NCBI GenBank assembly: GCA_021014945.1
Contig: MU266525.1
Span: 3,078-53,286, forward strand
Length of the DNA: 50,209 nucleotides
Source of the DNA: Leucogyrophana mollusca
Lineage: Eukaryota > Basidiomycota > Agaricomycetes > Boletales
Direction of reading: 5' to 3'
The translations under genes and the position numbers were made by a program. Under the pieces are notes generated by a model. That model was given only the letters and a program-made list of their open reading frames with translations. It made no database searches and was not told the DNA's origin. How positions within the stretch are numbered: position 1 is the stretch's first letter; each line of letters begins with the position of its first letter. Below are positions 44,790 to 50,209 of the stretch, piece by piece.

Positions 44790-46215
44790 GGTTCCGTGCC
44801 GGGAACCTCACGTGAAGACTATAGGCGAAAGAAAGAGGAGGGAGATGGGCGGGAGCAAAGAACATGCATGTCGTTTCTTATTTCCTGAGTTGCAGCTCGA
44901 ATGGGAATTACCGCGGAATGGTTGGCATTAGATAATTTTGCTTCCGTGACCAGCAATGACCGCGTTCAATTTCGCGGAGTCTGAACCACATGTTTGCCAA
45001 TCATTTTTTAATTGCTTGAAGATAATTCCTCGCTTTCTTGGGCCCTTGTCTACCTGGTCCTGTGGGCTAAGTATCGAAGAGGTCAAGGTAAGGCAGTTTT
45101 TTTCCCCTCCCAGCACCAAAGCTGCAAGCAAAAACTTTGGTCGCCGTAGTAATTTCCCTGGGTCGTCCGACTCGGATGAAGAGGGGATATGATCATCGCC
45201 ACAGCTTATCACCTGCTCCAGTTCGCCACATCTTCCCCATCAGCTCTCGCCCGATATATTACTCAGGTGTTTCCCCATGAAGACGATTGAAATCGCATTT
45301 GGCGGCGAGAAAGATATTGTAAGTCCTTGTGTTGAGATTCTGCACAGGCGATGATGCATGTGGGACGATAGTTTTGTGAAAAATATATTTTCTGGATTTC
45401 GAATCCAAAGGAAGGGGTTATGCGCGTCGGCGGCGTCGCTCATGTCTGAAATCCCGGCGGTACGGAAGCGCCACCCGCTTCTTCGACAGCGAGAAGGAGC
45501 GCTGCTTCGAGTCGCTTAAGTCTGACTTGTGGCACACCCGCCTCAGTAAGTGCGGTCTTCGTCAACCTCGCAGCTGCAACGGACGATGAAGTTCACACAG
45601 GCAGTACTCGCCCGCGGAATGTAATTTGAGACGATACCGCTCCACAACAACAGCTGTTTATCGGATGAGAGGGCCTGGACTGATTTACTTACTGGCCAAT
45701 CAAGACGGCCAACAAAGGCGGATATCAAGTCAGCTGGCATATATATATACATTTCTTGATGGACGGTTGACGCGCTTTGACACGGCTCCTGCAGACCACG
45801 CATTTAGCAGGGCGGCCATGTTGGACGAGTCCTCGCTTTCGCAGTATCGGTGGGGCAAACCATTACCTTTTCTCATCAGTGTTCTCGTTGGTCGTACTTA
45901 CCGCTGTGGACACAATCCCGCCGCAGCTCTCTGCGAGTATAAAGACGTGAAGCTTTTTAGCTTGGATTAGTTCGGAACCAGCCACGAGAAATATTTAATA
46001 CAAGAATAATTACGTCCTAAACTGTTCAAGAACTCGCCCAAACGCCATTCACAGAGCTAAAACTAGAAACGACCGTCCTATATGAGTTGCGATTGCAAAA
46101 TATCGACAAGAATGAGGGTGGAGAAAAGCGAGGATAATGCACCAATCTATCCCCTTCGTGTCAAAAGGGCCAGACCGTTCCAGAAAAGTTCCTGAGCTTC
46201 AACCTACCACGCCAA
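44790..46215. other. Intergenic region, no gene resolved
   Basis: A plus-strand reading at 45190-45286 (ATG ATC ATC GCC..., about 30 codons ending HEDD) looks protein-like but connects to nothing. A 114-codon frame at 45626-45970 has no recognised relatives. The region also holds the promoter of the zinc-cluster gene. Confidence 0.35.
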
Positions 46216-47356
46216 TTACTCAGACTTCTCTCTTTCCGAGTCGGCTGACCCTCCCCATCCGAACCAACTCCCGGGCCTCCTAGCCTCAGGCCTTGCACTG
46301 CGACCAGACGAGCTTTCGCCGACATCATATCCCTCAGCGTCACTCGGGACATCGACTTCCTCAAATCTCCCAGTAAAACTCGACGTACGTTCCCGTAATT
46401 CAGAACCCGAAGAGCTCCTCGAAGAGGACAAATAAGAGCCGGATGCTGGCGGAACGGGAAGGGGCGGAACGCCTGGAGTCGAGGAAGTGCCCGTCTTGGA
46501 TAGAAACGCCAGTTCAGCCTCTAGCTGTCGTCGGCGCTCTTCGGCGGACTGCGTTGATTCTTGTCGTGGGGCGTCAGGGCGCCTGAAGGAAGAATTTGCA
46601 GGAGTCTGCCAAGCCTGCTCGGACGATGTCCCTGCTGCAGTCGCTCCCTGGCGTAGCAGGGCCGCACCTGAAGCCATGACAGCTGGGCCGTATGAGCGCC
46701 ACAGTCCCATCACAAGCTGCGCAGGACCAGAGGCGGGATCTGCCATACTTGGCGGGGCACCCGCATGCCCTTCAGTAACCCCACCAGCAGGGTTGAAATT
46801 TGCCTGTTGTTGCTGGCCGATGATACCTGCAACCTGGTCCCACAAGGCGCGAAGGCGCTCTTGGATAAAGGCATAGGCTCGCACTTTGAGCGAGGCGAGG
46901 GTAGCATCGATCTGCGCCTCGTGGGAGTGAAAGAAGGGCTGAAGGTGGTTGATGTAGAGGTAAGATGAACCGCGCGTCTGCGGGAGGGCGAGATACAGGA
47001 GGAAAATGGTCTTGATAGGGTAGTAGAATGGCACCCTGCATTATTTTTCGTGATACGCAGGGAAATGGTGGCTGATCGGTCAGTGAAAAGCGAACGACTT
47101 CGGTTCAGGTGACTGACCATGATACGAGCCACTCTGCAACATACTCAACGCCTACAATGCATCCAAGAACGGACCAGTACATTAACCATCGCTCGAGGTC
47201 TTCCTCTGAAGCCGGCCGCTGGGACAGCGTCTTGTAGGAGGCGTAACCAGGATAGAGGAATGCAACGCCAGAACTACTCGTACAATTAAGCTACCTGCCG
47301 CCGATCAGGTTGGTGCAGACCTACCTTATTATACAGGATGTTAAGTAGAAGAGCAT
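46216..47356 (-). CDS. REEP/Yop1-like (TB2/DP1/HVA22) ER membrane-shaping protein
   Basis: Three exons (47356-47325, 47273-47118, 47035-46216) give 335 residues. The TB2/DP1/HVA22 domain fills the first 110 residues: FLYPGYASYKTLSQR, WLMYWSVLGCIVGVEYVAEWLVSW and VPFYYPIKTIFLLYLALPQTRGSSYLYINHLQPFF. These include the two hydrophobic hairpins that wedge into the ER and curve it. A helical part with RAYAFIQERLRALWDQVAG follows. The C-terminal half is a disordered Ser/Pro/Ala-rich tail ending in acidic repeats. The long tail and lack of an N-terminal extension fit the REEP1-4-like branch better than Yop1 itself, which is about 180 residues. It is divergent from the BAH-PHD gene with 192 bp between starts. 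Confidence 0.9.
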
Positions 47357-47548
47357 AGCGCCAGTAAATAAACGATGTCTTGATTGTCAAGAAAGAAATC
47401 AGTGAAGTGCTGCGAGTAGCCTTCGGCACAGACTACAGCTGCAATTAGTTTGGGATTTAGAGCCACGTGGAATTTCCGACACCGGCCACTTACCCTCAGG
47501 GTCTGAGTCGCGTCTGTGGCTGGTCTGGGTTGGCTCTCCCACCACACC
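47357..47548. promoter_or_regulatory. Shared divergent promoter of the REEP-like and BAH-PHD genes
   Basis: Start codons on opposite strands are 192 bp apart, so both promoters fall here. No TATA box is evident. Inferred from geometry. Confidence 0.45.
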
Positions 47549-48959
47549 ATGGCGCGTAAAGCGAAGCAGCGGCTGACCCACAAGAAAAGGACAAGACCTT
47601 TAAAATGCCTTGACGGCCTCCCTACTGACCAAGAGTGGCAAACATATCGCGGATTCGGGAAATTTTGTAAGTACCCCTAGAGACGGTAGGGTCCAGTTGA
47701 TGGATGGTTTTACAGCATTAGCAGGGGATGATGGCGAGCAGTATGAATTCGTGGTCAATGATACGTGAGTCCTTACCAACTCCGCCCTTACCTGATCCAA
47801 TCCCATCATTTGTAGTGTGTTCATTGTACCGGAGGGCACATCACCAGGAGATGACATTCCGCCCGAAAAATATTGGCTAGGAGTGATCAAAGAGATCCGG
47901 TCAAAAAGTGACGAGGAGGTTTGAGTCCATTGTTCAAGTCTCGTGGTCTTGTTCCTGAGTCCGTACATAGGTCTTTGCGCGTATACAGTGGTATTGGTCA
48001 GGCGAAGAGGTCGCGAGCGTAGTCAAGTCATTGTGAGTTGCACAGCTATCATTCGCGTTCCAAAGTCTCACCACCGCCCGAAAGCCCGGCGGAATCCTGC
48101 GCCAAACGCGAGCGCATATTTTCGGACTACCACGACTATGTCCCTGTTGCTTGTGTCACAGGCAAGTCGTCACTAACATCCACGCCCGTCCACATATGCT
48201 CATATTTCAGTATTGCGACTAGGCATTGCTGCTGTGATGCGCTACGATGAGCGTAATGTAGATCAGGATCCCCTTGACGATGACGACTTCTTTTGTCGCT
48301 TTGATTTCGAGTATCGAGCCCGGAAGATTCTCGTGAGTCACTCTGAGACTTTGATCTCGGTGGTGATTTCGTTGACACCTTGTTACTTATGTCCATTGTC
48401 ATAGCCTCAGCCCACCAGCTGTGTCTGCATATGCAAGGTCCCTTACAACCCAGAGTCGGATACTATCATGAATTTTTGTCCGCGCCCGAGCTGTCGTACT
48501 GGATACCACCAATCCTGTTTGCTCCTATATGGGCATATCGATCCCGACTTATCCAATCGAAAACGAAGACTTTTAGAGGCGTGGCCAGACACAGATCGTC
48601 GACGTACGATTGACGATATCATAGCTCCAGATGTGCCACCACCGAAGCGCAGAAAACGATCGGGATCTAAGGCTTCGAAGTCGTCTCCCTCATCTACGAG
48701 TGCCCTAAGATCATTTCCTAAAGAGATTGTAGAGGTTGCACAACAGCAGATCGTGAAGGGCACAGAGGCAGGCGGGATTGTGGGGAATATTAGGTCAGTG
48801 ATTGCGGCTCGCAGCATCATCTATGACGTCCTCGCGCGTGAGCGTTCGATACCTGAAGACTGGGACGATAAAATCGACGTCGAGACTGCATTTCCACTGA
48901 AAGGGTCCGAAAAAGCCCTTCTATGCTTTGTATGCCCGCGATGTCAGGGACCCATTTAG
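47549..48959 (+). CDS. BAH and PHD domain chromatin protein
   Basis: Seven exons can be joined. The start reads MARKAKQRLTHKKRTRPLKCLDGLPTDQEWQTYRGFGKF. The BAH domain follows: YEFVVNDTVFIVPEGT, KYWLGVIKEIRSKSDEEVFARIQWYWSGEEVASVVKS, then RERIFSDYHDYVPVACV. A Cys/His cluster comes next: CVCICKVPYN, MNFCPRPSCRTGYHQSCLL. A final CFVCPRC pair stands about 130 residues later, at the very C-terminus. The BAH module binds nucleosomes or histone tails in gene silencing. Splicing after VVKS needs acceptor ...cgaaag (52-nt intron) to reach FPAESCAKRERIFSD; a nearer AG would make a 13-nt intron and is impossible. The intron after ACVT has a GC donor (gcaagt). The linker has a basic nuclear-localisation-like PPPKRRKRSG. 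Confidence 0.85.
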
Positions 48960-49863
48960 GAGAGTGCAGACCAGTCAAAGTTCAGATATACCGCAAGCGT
49001 GGATCACTTCAATCGGTCCCGCTCGTTTTCATTTAGTCATACTAATCATCTTCGCAACACACGCACACCAATACTGCTATACGTTAGGCTGCTCTTGAAC
49101 AACTGCCCACTTTCTGTTTACGTTATTTTTCCTCTCGATGCTTTCCTAATCAGTTCTGCACAGTATAATCGGTCTTCGCTTCTTGCCATAGCAAAGAGTA
49201 TCAGTCTCATACACAATATTCTCATCTGATACGGTAGGGGTTATACTTCGGGGGTATTAACTAAGCAAATTGTATTCGTTTGACTTTCACACGCGACGGA
49301 GCGCAGCTGAAGGGGTACTCGATATGGCGGCCAACACCCCAACTTGAACACACAAGCCACCACGCTGATGCGCTCGCCGGCGGGCCTAGAGGCAAAACCC
49401 AAAACCTAAGGGACAAACAAACAACACCTGTCCCTGTAGTAATAATGTATCAAATTTGGTCATGACCAGATAGTGATGATGCATCATTCCTGGTCAGTGA
49501 CCAGGCATTTTGATACATCAGTTTGTAGTATTTCCCCACCATTTTTGGTTTTGTGCCATACCCGGAGACCCGCCCATCAAGCCGTTGGGGCTGGCCATCC
49601 CCGACCTACTGTACCATTTCCTTCAATTCGGCGGTCACGCGTCATGGAGGTCCCTGCCGGGAGGAAATCTAGCACTTGGTCACGCGTCACGATGGGCAGG
49701 CACCGAAGGGGTGATATGTCACGGTAGATGCACGAAAATGCTCGTTCCGGTGGGGAAAAGCTTGAAAATTGCCCAGAGCGCACACGATTTATTATGGGAC
49801 TTGTAGTTAGAACAAAAACTATGACATGTATGCTAAAAACATAAATATGGAAGCATTTTGTAG
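48960..49863. other. Intergenic region with an imperfect palindrome
   Basis: No gene supported. Contains the inverted repeat at 49445-49518 and two similar words TCACGCGTCA near 49636 and 49680. Confidence 0.35.
49445..49518. repeat. Imperfect long inverted repeat with nested palindromes
   Basis: The left arm 49445-49469 (ATGTATCAAATTTGG..., ending GACCAG) pairs with the right arm 49490-49518 (CTGGTCAGTGACCAGG..., ending GATACAT), with a few indels. Three exact palindromes nest inside: GGTCATGACC (49458-49467), ATGATGCATCAT (49476-49487) and CTGGTCAGTGACCAG (49490-49504). It could form a cruciform or be paired ends of a tiny foldback element. Confidence 0.55.
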
Positions 49864-50209
49864 TTATGGGTCCATATTTGGGTCCTCGTGATTGTGGTGA
49901 CGCCAAAATACTTCCGCGTTGTACAGCGTGTTCGGTCGCCGCTTTCGTTTCCCCACACCATACACCTCTTTCTCAACCTCTTCGACGGTCGGCACCTCCT
50001 GGTCACCAGCACCACTATCTTCTTTCTCATTCTCGAGAGATTCGGCCTCAGCAACAACCACCAGATCACCTTCGACCGTCTGGCTAGTTCCTGCAACACA
50101 TTCCCCATCAACAAGCCGTGCTATCACAGCTGAGCAAGGAAGATTGCTCTCGTCTTCAAAATCTGCAAGATTGTTGGCCTTATCTTCATCGGCATTCCCC
50201 TTTTCATCA
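49864..50209 (-). CDS. C-terminal fragment of an unidentified acidic protein (runs off the window)
   Basis: The minus strand is open from the window end to a stop at 49864, giving at least 114 residues. It is strongly acidic (DEKGNADEDKANNLADFEDES, EAESLENEKEDSGAG) and then basic, ending GKRKRRPNTLYNAEVFWRHH and DPNMDP. No start is visible inside, because the ATG lies beyond 50209. I do not recognise the family. The acidic/basic tail could belong to a transposase-like or nuclear protein, but that is a guess. Confidence 0.4.
   Translation of the reverse strand, partial: DEKGNADEDKANNLADFEDESNLPCSAVIARLVDGECVAGTSQTVEGDLVVVAEAESLENEKEDSGAGDQEVPTVEEVEKEVYGVGKRKRRPNTLYNAEVFWRHHNHEDPNMDP

Noticed and set aside
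45626..45970. 114-codon plus-strand frame between the zinc-cluster and REEP-like genes
   Set aside because: No motif, no family and no flanking splice structure, so I did not call a gene.
48019..48031. Apparent 13-nt GT-AG intron in the BAH-PHD gene
   Set aside because: Too short for the spliceosome. A 52-nt intron ending at the later AG gives the same phase and a better family match.
1..50209. CRISPR arrays, bacterial operons, ribosome-binding sites
   Set aside because: Intron-rich fungal genes fill the window. No regularly spaced repeats were seen and no rRNA or tRNA gene could be recognised.

Overview
This window is nuclear DNA of a filamentous fungus, most likely an Agaricomycete (Basidiomycota). 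Genes are dense, lie on both strands, and carry many short introns of about 45-60 nt, GT-AG with a few GC-AG. The gene set also fits: an F-box protein of the mushroom type, a Plavaka-family transposase, an RHG-motif phosphatase family common in mushrooms, and a fungal NADPH oxidase. I rebuilt exon chains by hand from splice signals, reading phase and protein-family continuity. Most multi-exon models close in frame from ATG to stop.

Layout, left to right. 0-2.4 kb: partial DUF4743/Nudix-type gene and a single-exon F-box protein, both minus. 3.4-4.3 kb: SAM-dependent methyltransferase (+). 4.7-6.9 kb: secreted GH28 pectinase-type hydrolase with 17 exons (+). 7.75-10.0 kb: NADPH oxidase of the NoxA type (+). 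10.3-12.3 kb: unrecognised four-exon gene (-). 12.7-16.9 kb: tandem pair of histidine-phosphatase genes (-) that share exon structure, including a 6-nt microexon. 18.0-21.1 kb: two minus-strand genes, one resembling DUF6532 and one unknown. 21.2-24.3 kb: intact Plavaka transposase gene (+), divergent from the unknown gene and only 113 bp away. 24.3-27.8 kb: gene-poor, with a 661-bp non-autonomous transposon (26-bp perfect terminal inverted repeats, TA target duplication). 27.8-28.9 kb: CCC1/VIT1-type transporter (+). 30.2-32.5 kb: SPIN90/Ldb17 endocytic actin regulator (+). 33.1-34.2 kb: MYND zinc-finger protein (-). 34.4-37.2 kb: DEAD-box helicase Dbp4 (+). 37.4-38.0 kb: Nudix hydrolase (-). 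38.5-40.8 kb: CLN3/Btn1 battenin (+). 41.0-44.8 kb: Zn(II)2Cys6 transcription factor with a Gln/His-rich tail (-). 46.2-47.4 kb: REEP/Yop1-like ER-shaping protein (-). 47.5-49.0 kb: BAH-PHD chromatin protein (+). Right edge: 3' end of an unidentified gene (-).

The genes do not form one obvious pathway. Most are housekeeping: ribosome biogenesis, endocytosis, vacuole or lysosome, ER shape, chromatin. They are interrupted by an accessory stretch of about 10-28 kb that holds the unknown gene, the duplicated phosphatases, the transposase with its divergent neighbour, and a MITE-like element. That stretch is the most interesting part. The Plavaka transposase with its closely spaced divergent gene is the best candidate for an undescribed mobile unit with cargo, but I could not find its ends.
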